NCBI GenBank assembly: GCA_009763385.1
Contig: CM019826.1
Location: 58,091,127-58,155,126 of the forward strand
Reading direction: 5' to 3'
Source: Coix lacryma-jobi var. lacryma-jobi
Taxonomy: Eukaryota > Streptophyta > Magnoliopsida > Poales > Poaceae
Length of the DNA stretch: 64,000 bases
The translations under genes were made by a program, and so were the position numbers. How positions within the stretch are numbered: the first letter of the stretch is position 1; each line of letters opens with the position of its first letter. The notes beneath the pieces were generated by a model. It did not search any database and had not been told where the DNA came from. It was given only the letters and a program-made list of their open reading frames with translations. Positions 1 to 11,241 of the stretch are shown in pieces.

Positions 1-729
1 ATCTTTGCATTTATATAGGCCGAGCAATTGACTAACCACTAATTGAGAATCACCAAAAATCTCAACAGCCTCGGCCCTTACCTCATACAGAAGATGAAGT
101 CCTTTGAGAAGAGCTTCATACTCAGCTTGATTATTAGTAGAGGTTGGATCAATGGAGAAGGCGTATTCAAAGCTATTCCCTTGAGCAGAAACAAGGACAA
201 TACCAATACCCCCACCTTGTTTACAATTGGAACCATCAAAGAACAAAGCCCACAGAGTAAAATCCAAAGTCTTAATTTCTTGTCCATGATGATGAGTAGC
301 AAAATCAGTTATTACCTGACCTTTAACTGCTTTAGCCGATTCATATTTCAAGTCAAATTCTGATAATGCAAGAATCCATTTGCCAATTCTTCCGTTCAAA
401 ATGGGCATAAACAACATATGTTTTATTATGTCAAACTTTGACACCACCGTGCACTCAGAATACAATAGGTAATGACGAAGCTTGGTGCATGAGAAGTATA
501 AACACAAACATAACTTCTCAACTGGAGAATATCTTGTTTCCGGATCAAGTAACCTTCTGCTGAGATAGAACACTACTCTTTCCTTTCCTTCAAATTCTTT
601 CATTAAGGCCGACCCAATGGTATAATCATCAGCTGATACATATAACTTAAAAGGCTTGTCCCTTTGAGGAGGAATCAAAACTGGTGCAGATTTCATGTAT
701 TCTTTGATTTCAAATGCCTTCTGCTGTTC
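1..729 (-). pseudogene. Tat-lineage Ty3/gypsy pol fragment (RNase H and second RNase H-like domain)
   Basis: Read on the minus strand, one open frame covers the block with no stop. From 729 downward it shows the RT-linked RNase H region (motifs ALMKEFEGKERVVFYLSRR and RYSPVEK). Next come the connection GRIGKWILALSEFDL and the segment KAVKGQVITDF. A second RNase H-like domain follows, with FFDGS, a GGGIGIVL turn, NNQAEYEALLKGL and GDSQLVV. Tandem RNase H domains are typical of the plant Tat lineage. The fragment lacks RT on its N-terminal side, where it is cut at 730 by the Sire LTR, and it continues past the left edge. The frame is open but the gene is incomplete, so I call it a pseudogene. 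It is the oldest layer of the nest. Confidence 0.88.
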
Positions 730-766
730 TGAAAGTGCAATGGCCCCCTAATGTGGGTTTTGGTAT

Positions 767-1187
767 TGTTGACGCTCAGTAATGCTCATAATTAACCAAC
801 AACTATTGCATGAAATGACACTCAATGAATCACAAAGCATAGTTGTAGGGTTTGAAACTAACAAGTTCCATGAGTTTTGGTGCTCTCACTTGTTTTGTAG
901 GACCGTAGTCGGAGCTTCCTAGCCCATTTTTCATCCCTTTCTGTGGCTAGTGTTCTGATGTCCTGAAGTAAGTAATGTATAGTAAGTCTTTGATTAGATA
1001 GACCTGCTTAGAAAATCCTAAATCTCTCTCTACCCATTTTATCATTCTTTTCTTGGACAACTTGCCCCTTGATTAGTACACTTCACGTTCCCAGTGGAAA
1101 TCGATACCCTAGAATAGTCTCGGGTGAAGGCTACATCGGTATCCGTACGCTTGCGGATTTTTCTGTGTGCGTTTAAAATACCCAACA
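767..1187 (+). repeat. 5' LTR of the Athila-like element
   Basis: This 421-bp direct repeat is paired with 6158-6578. The two copies differ at scattered positions (for example CTCAGTAATGC against CTTACTAATGC), so the insertion is not very recent. It begins TG and ends CA. No TATAAA-type box is obvious. Confidence 0.92.
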
Positions 1188-1194
1188 AGCTTTC

Positions 1195-1212
1195 TGGCGC
1201 CGTTGCCGGGGA
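1195..1212 (+). other. Primer binding site, tRNA-Asp type
   Basis: TGGCGCCGTTGCCGGGGA lies 7 bases after the 5' LTR. It has the sequence expected for pairing with the 3' end of plant tRNA-Asp, the usual primer of Athila-group elements. Confidence 0.85.
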
Positions 1213-1314
1213 ACTGTAGCTGTGGTAGTTTCGAACCAAGTCATCCGTGTTTCTTTTCTTTTACCACCTTTTTCTCTTACCACCACCTTTACCTCACCAC
1301 CACACTTCTTACAC

Positions 1315-2322
1315 ATGAATTCCACTCCTATCTATAAATACTCCACTCCAAAGGGCAAATTATTGGAGCCAGCACCATCATCACATCCTATTCTTACTGA
1401 TGGCTACCAATTTCGTCCTGGCTTTATAGCCATGGTTCGGGAGCAATCATTCTCTAGGTCAGAATTCGAAGATCCATACACCCACCTTAGGGAATTTGAG
1501 CAATTGTGTTCTTGCCGGACTATTGCTGGCATGACGGAAGAGACCATAAAAAGGAAACTATTCCCGTTCTCCCTTTTGGGAAGAGCGAGAAAATGGTATG
1601 ATCATTCCGTAAGGCGCACAAATGGAAATTGGGATGAACTTCGGGACAACTTTTGTCTTGCTTTCTTCCCTCTTTTTTCGAATCACTGATCTTAGAATCA
1701 AAGTTCTTACATTTAAACAAAAAGAGAAGGATACACTAGGAGCAGCTTGGGCTAGGTTCAAACACCTTACCAATTCTGGCCCAAACCTTTCCTTGCTAGA
1801 CCATGTCCTACACTTTCACCTCTATCGTGGTCTTAACAAGGAAGCTGCTCTACATCTCGATTTAGCTTCTAGAGGATCATTCTCACATAAACTTGTTAGT
1901 GAAGGAAGCGATATCCTAGAGAAAATCCTTGAAAACACTCCTTGCACTAGCACTTTTGACGAATTCCTAGAAGAAGTCGAGCCCAACCCCGACCAACACG
2001 AGGAGGAACACACAAACAAATTTGAAATTCCTTCAAATTCTTCTAATAATTTGGTTGTCACCGAACCTTCTCTAGAGAAAACACCCCACACTTTAAAAAA
2101 AATGATGAACTCCATCCTTCGTTGTTCTTCTCTGAAATCGAGGAAGATTATATCAAAGAGCATGGAAGCTACTTCATAAACACCTCTTTAAATCCATGCT
2201 CATATGAAACATCTACTGATTCAATTGGTGTGTCTAACATTGCCACACTCGAGATTTTCAACCCCCTCACATTTTCTGTTTACAAAAACTTCAAAAGGGT
2301 GGTTGTCGATGTATATGTTTAA
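1315..2322 (+). pseudogene. Athila-type gag pseudogene
   Basis: I place the start at the ATG at 1315. The first frame contains the gag core (ILTDGYQFRPGFIAMV, FEQLCSCRTIAGM, PFSLLGRARKWY). It is followed by a frameshift near 1680 into a frame with FKQKEKDTLGAAWARFKHL and a lysine- and glutamate-rich stretch. A second shift in the A-run near 2095-2102 leads to a third frame that ends at 2322. The core is the plant retrotransposon gag capsid region. No zinc knuckle is visible. With two frameshifts it should not give a full capsid protein. Confidence 0.82.
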
Positions 2323-5300
2323 CACAAATTTTGTAGATCTCGTAGTGCTCTTAAGTTGGTGTTGGAGGGGAAACCACTTTACCAAATCATATCTTGAAGG
2401 TTTCCCAAAGACAAGCTCAGTGTCCTAAAACAAGCACTTTTCAGATCAGTTTTCACCTTCCTTTTGCGCTGCCCTTGTGTAATGAGCATAGGGATATAAT
2501 TGTGAAAATATTCCTTCGTGTATTCTTGTCACTAACCTTTGCAGGTCTGGAGCAAAAATGTTCGAAGGAACAACAAACACATGGTATGTCCAACTAATCA
2601 TCATGCAACATTGAATTACATTCATCCCATCTTGATTTTTGCAAATCTAAGCTTGGGGGATACACTAAAGAACATCTCTTACCATGTTGCTATGTTGATT
2701 GTCCCTACCTTTAAGTAATGCTCATGTGCTATACACTAATCATGCTCTTCTATTACCATTTGAGTAAATCTCTTTAATGCTTTAATGCTATCCTCATTTG
2801 CTATAGTATATGCTTTGGTTTTGAAGTATTTTCATACACCTTTTAAATTAGGCATGGTGCTTAGTTAAACTGTTTTCATGAATTAAAGTAAGATATGGTG
2901 TCTGGTTTGATTCTTGAGCTAAAAGGTGTCCTGATTTTACCTCTAAAGGCTTTTAAATTGAGTATGGTGCTCAGGTTAAAATGCCTTCCTAGATCAAATT
3001 AGACGTGGTGTCTAAGTTGATTTTTGAGCCAATAGTATACTATAGTGGATGATGGATATTTTGTTGGACTAACCCCTGCAGGAAAACTTTCAATATCAAT
3101 TTGGGAAAGTCCTGAGATGAACTCATACTTGAACTGAAGAGATACATGAACTTTAACAACTTGCGCAAGGGAGACACAGCTCATTGATCATGGAGAAATG
3201 AGATCCATGGAACAAGACAAAAGATGAGTGCCACAAAACAATACCTACAATCAAAGCACTCACTCCATGGAAGTAGGTGAACATGTCTGAGCTCGGTCAC
3301 TAGAAGATAAAGACCATCGTGGGAGGAACAAACATACCTTCACTGATAGGTTGACACATAGAGAAGGAAGGTTGATCCCTCTAAAGATGATCCTCCTATA
3401 CCTTCCTCTTCTCAAGCTCCCATCACTCAGGTTCACTATGAGATAAGCAAGAGAAGACAAGCTATTCATGAAGAACAACCAGCCAGACAAGAGAAGCTTC
3501 CACAAGGTGGTACGACACATCACTCTTCAATGATAAAGGTAACATCTCAAGGTATGCGACCATCACTTTAAAAGCTTCTCCTTAATTCTGGTATGTGCAT
3601 AAATAAGAACCAAACATGTTTCAGTTGCACCTTATTTGATCCAACCTAATCAACTCAACATGTTCAGTTCTTTACTCTTTGTTCCTAGCTTTACTCTCTT
3701 GAATCTCACTATAGTAACCAATGAGCTAAAATGTTATGCATCTAACCTTTGGAAGATGATATATCACAATCATCAAAATATCGACACATTATGAATAGAT
3801 TATCCTTCCTTGGGTTAAGTAATTTGATCTGTTAAATATTTTAAGATGCTACTTTCATGCTCATCCTCTGATCCTATCACTCATGTTAAGATTGAATAGA
3901 ACACATAAACAAGTTTATCTTGTGCAATGTGCCTAAGGTTAGAGAGGAATGAACAAAACTTTTGGTTATGTTGGTGTTTTTCCACCAACAGAGCCCATGC
4001 ACTTGATCTCTACCTTGTCTTTATGAGAAGGATACACTCTTGAGAAAAACATGGAGGAGTTTGTCAACTCCCACATTCTATAGAGTGAAGGTCCTGGAAC
4101 TACAAGAACTTGCACACTGAGCACGATGCTGCCAGCTTCCACAATTAATGTTTCACTTCAAACTACTGGGTGAACGAAGAACATGGGTGACACCATATCA
4201 AGAGGTGAAGTTATCAAGGTCTACATATTGAGATCAAATGATGCACCTCAGGAATGAACATGGTGAGAAGTCCTGTTCAGAGGACTTAAAACATTGAACC
4301 CTCGCCGAAAAGGTAAAATCGGTAGTTATCCATATTTATCTTTTTTGCATAAGTTCCTATTTTGCATATTTACTTTCCATCATTATTTCTCCATAGCATA
4401 TTTCCTTTTTGTATTAGCATTGCATAAAAAATGAAATAAAAATATTTTACTTATTGCACTTCATCATAAAATCTAAAGCCCGATGTGAATAATTCTGTGG
4501 TGTATAAAAACCCACATGAAATATTCACCGTGTTGGCATAAAAATAAAAATAAAAATGCATTCATTTTGTTAAACTATCATTGCATCATAAAAAAAATAT
4601 TATAATACAAAAATATTAAGAAAGAGATCTTACTGAAACTCTTGACGACTAAGGCTTGAGTGGTTAACCACTGACGCTTAATTTGTTCCACAAGTTTTGT
4701 TGTCCATTTGAGTTTCACAGGATTTGAAAGACTAAGAAAAGCTGACGTGCAAGTGGATGTTCCATCCACTGTTGGAGTACTATTTCAACAATCATCAACA
4801 TTAATCAAAGCTCTGACAGAAGAAGTACATTTCCACTGCAAGTCCGCTACATGACAAGATTGAATGACTACGTCAACATTCAGCTTGGGGGAAAGCACCC
4901 TCGTGATCCAGGTAAGTATCCTTATCCTCTTAAGTTTTCTTTATATACATAAATAAAAATAAAATAAAATAAACACACAAAAAAGTGAGCACATGAAGGC
5001 TCACCATTATTTAAAAAGAAAAAAATATATATGGGCACATGAAGGCTCAACGCTATTAACGGAACCGGCTTGGGGGAGACGTACCCCCGTTATCTTCGTG
5101 ATCCGGGTATGTCTTATTCACTATCTTAGTTATTTATAATAAGTGTGTTAGGTTAAATATAATAATTGTGTTAGGTTAAATAAATACTATGTTAAGTTTG
5201 CTTAGTTTGTTTTAAGAAGTTAATAATAAAAGAAGAACTCTCTCTCTAATCTGTTATATGGAAATGATGAATAGTTGCTCTATCTAATTTCTTTCAAGTA

Positions 5301-6140
5301 CCTAACCTTAAAAACATGAGTTCTCCTAATTAATAATGATGCCTTAAAATGAAATTAAATGCATGGGTGGCAAATACTTGATCTAAGGTCTAGGTAATTG
5401 ATGGATATGTGATGATCTATTTAATATGACTAATAATTGCATTGAGTTAAATTAAGCTTAGTTGACCCTATGAGAAGTTATGATGCTATTGAATTGAGAT
5501 CACTTACACATTCCATCCATCTTCCGCAGAAATGCTCATGATTATTCTTTTCTATCCACTCAAAAGTTTGTTGGAAGCATGTGGCTATTGAAAAAAAGAG
5601 AAAAAAAATCTGATAAAATAAAAAAGGACAATTGTCCGAAACCTCAAAAAGAAAGATCCCGAGGAAATAAAAAGGGACAAGTGTCCGGAACCTCGAAAAA
5701 ATAAATATTAAAAAAAATGGGCATGTGCCCGACAGTAGAACTAGCCCGATAGCCATGTGTCTCTAATAGACAGAAGAGAGTGATATATTCAAAAGAGCAT
5801 CTGCCTTCATTTTCCATACACATGCACTTCTCGATTCAATGGTATGGTTGACATTCTCTTTGGATCCATTGTTTAATTTGACAACATATGTTTTTAATCT
5901 TTTCTGAAAATTCATAAAACTCCGGGATAATGGTGAAGTGATGGAGCAAGAGACATAGTACTTGATTTGATCATTTTATCTTTCAATTACTCAGGATTCA
6001 AGGTAAAGTACTAAGCCCCATGATGAATAATATGATATGTTTTCCTATTCCATATGAGAACTTCTATTTGAATACATGTGTACTTGTTGGAAGTGAAGAT
6101 ATTGCAGCAACCCCGGATCCATTGTTGTGACTAGCAAAGG
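2323..6140 (+). other. Non-coding internal region of the Athila-like element
   Basis: This AT-rich stretch has no recognisable coding domain on either strand. It contains several repeat features. G-rich PPT-like motifs GCTTGGGGGA occur at about 2651, 4883 and 5069 in addition to the true PPT near 6143. Degenerate ATGGTG(T/C)T repeats lie at 2850-3030, paired short palindromes at 5620-5735, and a GTGTTAGGTTAAATA tandem at about 5140-5190. Two segments read CGTGATCC followed by GGTAAGT- or GGTATGT-like donors (about 4903 and 5097). It probably descends from the lost pol and 3' region, but no homology can be read by eye. Confidence 0.6.
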
Positions 6141-6157
6141 TTAGGCTTGGGGGAACT
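6141..6157 (+). other. Polypurine tract of the Athila-like element
   Basis: The G-rich run TTAGGCTTGGGGGAACT lies directly against the 3' LTR start at 6158, the position expected for plus-strand priming. Confidence 0.75.
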
Positions 6158-6578
6158 TGTTGACGCTTACTAATGCTCATAATTGACCATCAACTATTGC
6201 ATGAAATGACACTAAATGAATCACACAACATAGATGTAGGGTTTGAAACTAACAAGTTCCACGAGTTTTGGTGCTCTCACTTGTTTTGTAGGACCGTAGT
6301 CAGAGCTTCCTAGCCCCTTTCTCATCCCTTTCTGTGGCTAGTGTTCTGATGTCCCGAAGTAACTAATGTATAGTAAGTCTTTGATTAGATAGACCTGCTT
6401 AGAAAACCGTAAATCTCTCTCTACCCATTTTATCATTCTTTTCTTGGACGACTTGCCCCTTGATTAGTACACTTCACGTTCCCCGTGGAAATCGATACCC
6501 TAGAATGCTCTCGGGTGAAGGCTACATCAGTATCCATGCGCTTGCGGATTTTTCTGTGTGCATTTAAAATACCCAACA
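6158..6578 (+). repeat. 3' LTR of the Athila-like element
   Basis: This 421-bp repeat is paired with 767-1187. It ends ACCCAACA and is followed at once by the second GGTAT target copy. The Sire LTR sequence then resumes at 6584. Confidence 0.92.
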
Positions 6579-6884
6579 GGTATTGATGACACTTAATTTA
6601 GGGACTAATATGTTTCAATGAAGATGACTTGCAGCTTTAGTCCCTTGGAAGTAATAGTGAAATTAAGTAAGGCAAAGGAAGTCCCTCAATTCGATGTTTC
6701 AAAGACGGCAATTAAACTTGAAGAAGTGTTTTGATCGCTTTTCTTTAGCTTTGAGTTTAGGAATGTTGTACTATAAAGAGGGATGCAAAGTTGGGTGGTC
6801 TAAAGAGGATAGAGTGCTCAAGTATAAAAATAAAATCAAAAGAGAGACACAAAATCACTTCACGAGCAGTTAGAGAGGCTGCTG

Positions 6885-7300
6885 TCAACTTCCAGTGTCA
6901 GAAGTTCCGACCTTAAAGTCGGAAGTTCTGGCCCTGGGAGTTCGAGCGAGTTGTGCCCTGACTTCCCAATGTCGGATGTTCTGACATCCCAGTGTCGGAA
7001 GTTCCGACTTCCCAGTGTCGGAAGTTCCGACGTCAAGCGTCGGAAGTTCCAACAGTGCATTCTCAGCCTGCTCAGCCTCCTGCCCGAGGAAACGTCGGAA
7101 GTTCCGGTTATCGCTCGAAAGTTCCAACGTGCCAAAAATCCAGGCGGACTTCCAGTAGCAAATAGTGGTTTCAGTGTAAGCCGGAACTTCCGAGATCTAC
7201 GTCGGAAGTTCCGACTGTGTTAAAATGCGACCATTGACCCTCTATGAATAGTGTTTCTAGTGGACGCCGGAACTTCCGAGATCTGGACCAGAAGTTCTGA
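6885..7300. repeat. Array of TCGGAAGTTCCGA-type motifs in the Sire 5' LTR
   Basis: Many copies of a quasi-palindrome (GTCGGAAGTTCCGAC and variants such as GCCGGAACTTCCGAG) are scattered through this part of the LTR at irregular spacing and in both orientations. A smaller cluster lies at 8036-8113. The 3' LTR carries the same arrays at about 35378-35782 and 36497-36571, and the Sire 3' ORF leader has a third small cluster near 15735-15820 and 32640-32716. Confidence 0.8.
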
Positions 7301-7332
7301 CGTTCACTTTTTCTGCAGCCCGTGGGTTGACC

Positions 7333-7340
7333 TATAAATA
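7333..7340 (+). promoter_or_regulatory. TATA box of the Sire LTR
   Basis: TATAAATA sits in a CCTATAAATACCCCT context inside the LTR. The same sequence is at 35814-35821 in the 3' LTR. Transcription would start about 30 bases downstream. Confidence 0.65.
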
Positions 7341-8195
7341 CCCCTCTACACTATTCCAACCGTTACCCAACTCATTTACTCTCACCAACCTGTGTCCAAA
7401 TCGACCCGAAGCATTCAAGGCTCCTCCCAACTCTTCCCTTCCTTCCCTACTTCAATTCTTGCAAGGATTTGAGTGGAGAGCTAGTGGATTGAGTGAGATT
7501 GACATCTAGCAAGCTTGAGCACTTGAGTTCTTTGTCATGCCGGTTGATTTTGCATTCATTACTCTTGGGTTTTTGGAACCCTAGCCAGCTAGGCGTTCTT
7601 CGGGAGAGCCTTTCTCTTGTGTTGGTTTCCCCAAAGTGTTTGTATTACCCTTGTGATTCTAGTGGATAAGCTCAAGAATCCTTTGTGGTTTCTTTGAGAG
7701 AGGCTAAGGAGGTGAAAGAGACTCCGACCTTTGTGGTCACCTCAACAACGAGGAAGTAGGAGCTCCTTTGTGGAGTGGAGGAACCTCAGGATAAATCCTC
7801 GTGTCTCATGTGCTTCTTGTTGTTGAGATTATTGCAAATATCACTTGTATTGTTTCACTCTCTCTCTCTCTCTCTCAAAGTTACTAACTAGGTGGTGGAC
7901 TCGTTCGTCGGTTGGAAGGCTGTACAACATTAAGGAAGGGTCTCTACTCCCTCACCCTTTCATTAGGTTGTGGGGTTGTAAGAAAGCTCTAGCTCAAAGT
8001 TCATTTCTGCACTTGTTGTAGTTTTCACGTAGGTGTCGGAACTTTTGACAGTTAGCGCCGGAAGTTTCGACCCCCGGAAGTTCCGACCCTAACTACTGGA
8101 ACTTCCGACTAGCTGCTGACAGTTTGCATCTAGTGTGTGTAGAAGTTTTCAATAGCCTATTCACCCCCCTCTAGGCACTGTTTGATCCTTTCAAT

Positions 8196-8213
8196 TGGTA
8201 TCGAACAAGGGCT
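8196..8213 (+). other. Primer binding site of the Sire element, initiator-Met type
   Basis: TGGTATCGAACAAGGGC begins 2 bases after the LTR end at 8193. It is a degenerate form of the TGGTATCAGAGC site of copia elements primed by tRNA-iMet. Confidence 0.7.
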
Positions 8214-8259
8214 CTTATCTTGTTGATCAAGGTCATGTATCATTGTTTGTCTGATACCA

Positions 8260-9777
8260 ATGTCTACTCTAAGTGAGCAAGAGCTAAACTCGATTGCCGA
8301 GAGGATTGCGAAGAAAATTATGGAAAATCAAGCAAAGCAATTTGAGGACCTATTGAGCAAGATGCAAAAAGAGATAGAAAGCTTGATGGAAGCCTTGAGC
8401 AACAAGAATGATGCATCCGTTGGTGGGTCAACTCCTCATGGTGGTGGAAATGAGGATGGTGCAAAAGTAGTGGAAATGAAGATAATGGAAAAGGTGGAGA
8501 AGACTTCACTCGTACATCTTTTGACTACAACCAAATGAGCAAGGTCCTTCAAATGCCTAGTGTCAATCTTGGCAAACCACCATCGTTTGACGGCATCAAC
8601 TACAACGATTGGTCACACAAGATGAAGCTACATCTCATTGCGACAAGAGCTTGGGAGATTGTTAAGATTGGACCTAGTCACATCGAAGGAGAAGAGTTCA
8701 CCGCTCAAGATGCTATTGAGATTCAACAAAATGCTCAAGCCGCCTCCTTGATACTATCATGCTTCAAGCCCGAAGAAAGCACCAAGGTCCATGGCATGGA
8801 GGTTGCCAAACAAATTTGGGACACTCTCAAGATATCATTTGAGGGTGATGCTAGTGTAAGAAAGTGCAACATTGAGCTACTTCAAGGAAAGATTGAGAAC
8901 TTCACAATCAAGAGTGGAGAAATAACTCAACAAATGTTTGATAGATACATGACCTTGATCAACAAGATAAGAGCCCTTGGAGATAAAAAATGGGATGACA
9001 ACTCGGTGGCAAGAAAGCTATTGAGAGCTTATAGGGCAAAGAACAAGACACTTGCATCCATCATTATGGAGAGACCAAACTATGAGAGTATGGGACCTCA
9101 TGAGATGCTTGCCAAGATAAAGCATCATGAAGTGCTTGATGATGAGGCTATAGAAGATCAAGAAGCAAGCAACAAGAGAGTAGTGGCTTTCAAGGCAAAT
9201 CAAGAAGGAAGAAGAAAAGCTCAAAATGATCATTCAAGTGAGGAAGATGATGATTCCGATGAAGAGACCGCACTCCTTGTCAAGAACTTTAGAAGAATCA
9301 TGAGAAGAAAGATGTTCAAGAAAGGTAGTGGAGGTGACTACAAAAAGGCAAAGAAGAGATATTGCTATGGATGCGGTGCGGATGATCACTTCATAGCAGA
9401 TTGTACAAGTGACAAGAAGAACAAGTATAACAAGGATGATGACAAGAAGCAAAGAAGAGGAAGACGAGGTGAAGCTCATATTGGGAAAGGGTGGTACTCG
9501 GATGATGACTCAAGTGATGATGAGAAGAGCAAAGGGAAGGACAAGGAGAAAGGAGCCGCCAACATTGCTATCACAAGACTTCTTCTCCAAGCCTCTTCAC
9601 CAACAATGGTTCAACAACCTCTTCAACACGCCTCTTCGAGTGCCTCTCTGATGATGACTTCACTCATTCCTGCTTCATGGCTAAGGATGAGAAGGTACCA
9701 CCTAACTCTCCTATTTTCTCAAGTGATGAATATAGTGATGATGGTACGTACTACTCGTCTACTCCACTGTGCAAACC
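8260..9777 (+). pseudogene. Sire-type copia gag, N-terminal and capsid/zinc-knuckle part
   Basis: The ATG at 8260 opens a lysine- and glutamate-rich leader. A frameshift near 8500 joins it to the frame containing FDYNQMSKV and the gag core (KPPSFDGINYNDWSHKMKLHL, then IWDTLKISFEGD and the ELLQGKIENFTI region). A basic and acidic linker precedes one CCHC knuckle, CYGCGADDHFIADC, at about 9361-9402. Another shift near 9590-9650 changes the frame again before the sequence is broken by the insertion at about 9778. The leader with FDG(T/I)NYxxWSxxM is typical of Sire/Maximus gag. The protein is not intact. Confidence 0.85.
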
Positions 9778-10262
9778 CTAGGGGCCCTGCTTGGAGGAAC
9801 GACGACGACGACCATCAACTCCCACCCATGACGCCGAGGACACTTCCTGTCGTCCTAACTGCAACGACGCGGATGGGCATGTCGTGCCGCGGTCACTGGC
9901 CTGGCGCGCGTTCCGATCCCTTGGCGGGGGGGGGGGGGCATGCCATGATTGCCGGCGCGTGTCGGCGTCCACGATGAATGGGGAAGCGCCTGCACGGACC
10001 GAGCGCGGATAGCTGACGAGACGGGTGTTGGTTTCGTGGTTGCCATCCACCGTATTTCCTGATGCTAGCAATGTATAGTGGTCAAATAGGATTATTTTCT
10101 TCATGAGACCTTTTACTTTTTTTTATCATGTGGGAATTAGAATTAATTCCTGTTTACTTACTTTTATCCATGTGGGGGGAAAGAGGCGTCTGTATTCAGC
10201 TACCAAGTTTATTTTGTATACTGCAGGCGGTTCCATTTTTTTCTTAATTGGAGTTCTGGAGT
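9778..10262. other. Unclassified insertion in the Sire gag
   Basis: About 485 bases separate two recognisable halves of the gag frame. The left half is GC-rich, with a GAC-repeat run and a G homopolymer at about 9925-9937. The right half is AT-rich and contains a CTGCAG acceptor-like site near 10226. I see no terminal inverted repeat or target duplication, and the boundaries are approximate to about 10 bases. It could be a captured host-gene piece, a DNA transposon remnant or filler DNA. Confidence 0.45.
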
Positions 10263-11241
10263 TGAATATGAGCAAAACATGATAAAGAAATTTGGAAAGA
10301 AAGGTGGACCTAAAATAATAAAATTGCTAACTAAGATAGAGAGTCGGAATGCGAGTCTTTCTATGCAAGGGGACATTATCTCTCAAGAGAGAGAAAAGAA
10401 CCTTGCATTGGAAGCCTCTCTTGCCGAGGAGATGTTGAAGGTTGAGAAATTGACCTTGGAACTATCTTTAGTCAATGACTCTTACAAGAGATTGACTAAG
10501 GAGCGTTCCATGGGCAATGACTTAATTACGAATCTAAAGAATAAAGAAAGCTTGATTCAAGAAAGCCTCACAAGCTTGCAAGAGAAATATCAAACTCTTG
10601 AATTAAGTTACAATACTCTTTGGAATAGCATCTCTTCAACTACTCCTAAGGATACCGATAACTCTAATGCCTCAACTAGTTAAGGTTGCAAGAGATGTTA
10701 CAAAATTGATATAAATGCTTGTGCAACTAACCTTGTTGAGTTAGAGAAAAAGAACAAGGAGATCCATAGGTTGAACATGATCTTGAAGAATGGTTGCAAA
10801 TGTAAGTTGCAACAACCTAAGGACATCCTCAAGACCGCAAGGCATCCTTCCATTATGTAGGGCATTGGCTATAGTAAGTATGATGGAAAAGCCAATGGAA
10901 GGAAGATGGTCAATGGAGTACCCTTTGTTAACTTTAGCAAAGGGCCTCTCTCTTTGACCTCATGAACAAGGCCAACAAGGTTGTCATTCCAAAGACAACA
11001 CTTGCAAATGACAAGAACAACAAGAAGAAGGAAGTGGAAACCCTCAAGCAACAAGTGCCCATCTCTCGCAACTATCCTAGTGATTATATGTGTTGTTGGG
11101 GCAAGGATGGCAAGATAGTTGTAAAGTATGTTGGTGCACTCAAGAAGAGAGAGATAATGAGAAGTGTTTCGGTGCCCAAGACTTATGTGACTAACCCCCT
11201 AGGACCCAACTCTATTTGGGTACCTAAATCAAGAACATGAT
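10263..11241 (+). pseudogene. Sire-type gag C-terminal coiled-coil region and gag-pol linker
   Basis: The frame resumes with EQNMIKKFGKKG. A long heptad-rich segment follows (EREKNLALEASLAEEMLKVE and onward), which is the coiled-coil tail seen in grass Sire gag proteins. Stops interrupt it at 10681 (TAA) and 10858 (TAG). A frame change near 10960 leads to the linker that ends NPLGPNSIWVPKS near 11235, the usual lead-in to the copia protease. Confidence 0.75.

Larger units (their letters stand above)
767..6578 (+). mobile_element. Athila-like, gag-only (non-autonomous) Ty3/gypsy element
   Basis: The element is a complete insertion of 5812 bp. It has two 421-bp LTRs beginning TGTTGACGC and ending ACCCAACA. 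The 5-bp target duplication is GGTAT (762-766 and 6579-6583). It carries a tRNA-Asp-type PBS, a decayed gag of Athila type and a G-rich PPT. No protease, RT, RNase H or integrase can be found in the 3.8 kb between gag and the PPT. It must therefore have moved with enzymes supplied by a relative. The insertion site is 37 bp inside the 5' LTR of the Sire element. Confidence 0.92.
730..8193 (+). repeat. 5' LTR of the Sire-like element (split)
   Basis: The LTR is 730-766 joined to 6584-8193, about 1.65 kb without the insertion. It matches the direct repeat from 35039: both open TGAAAGTGCAATGGCCCCC and continue through GGTATTGATGACAC. The ends form the short inverted repeat TGAAAG/CTTTCA. It holds a TATAAATA box at 7333, a CT run at 7858-7876 that is shorter in the 3' copy, and many copies of a quasi-palindromic TCGGAAGTTCCGA motif. 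Confidence 0.88.

Noticed and set aside
1195..1212. tRNA gene
   Set aside because: The match is to the tRNA-Asp 3' end only. It is a primer binding site and no cloverleaf surrounds it.
7858..7876. CT microsatellite as a marker feature
   Set aside because: It is a short run within the Sire LTR, variable between its two copies, with no evidence of a role.
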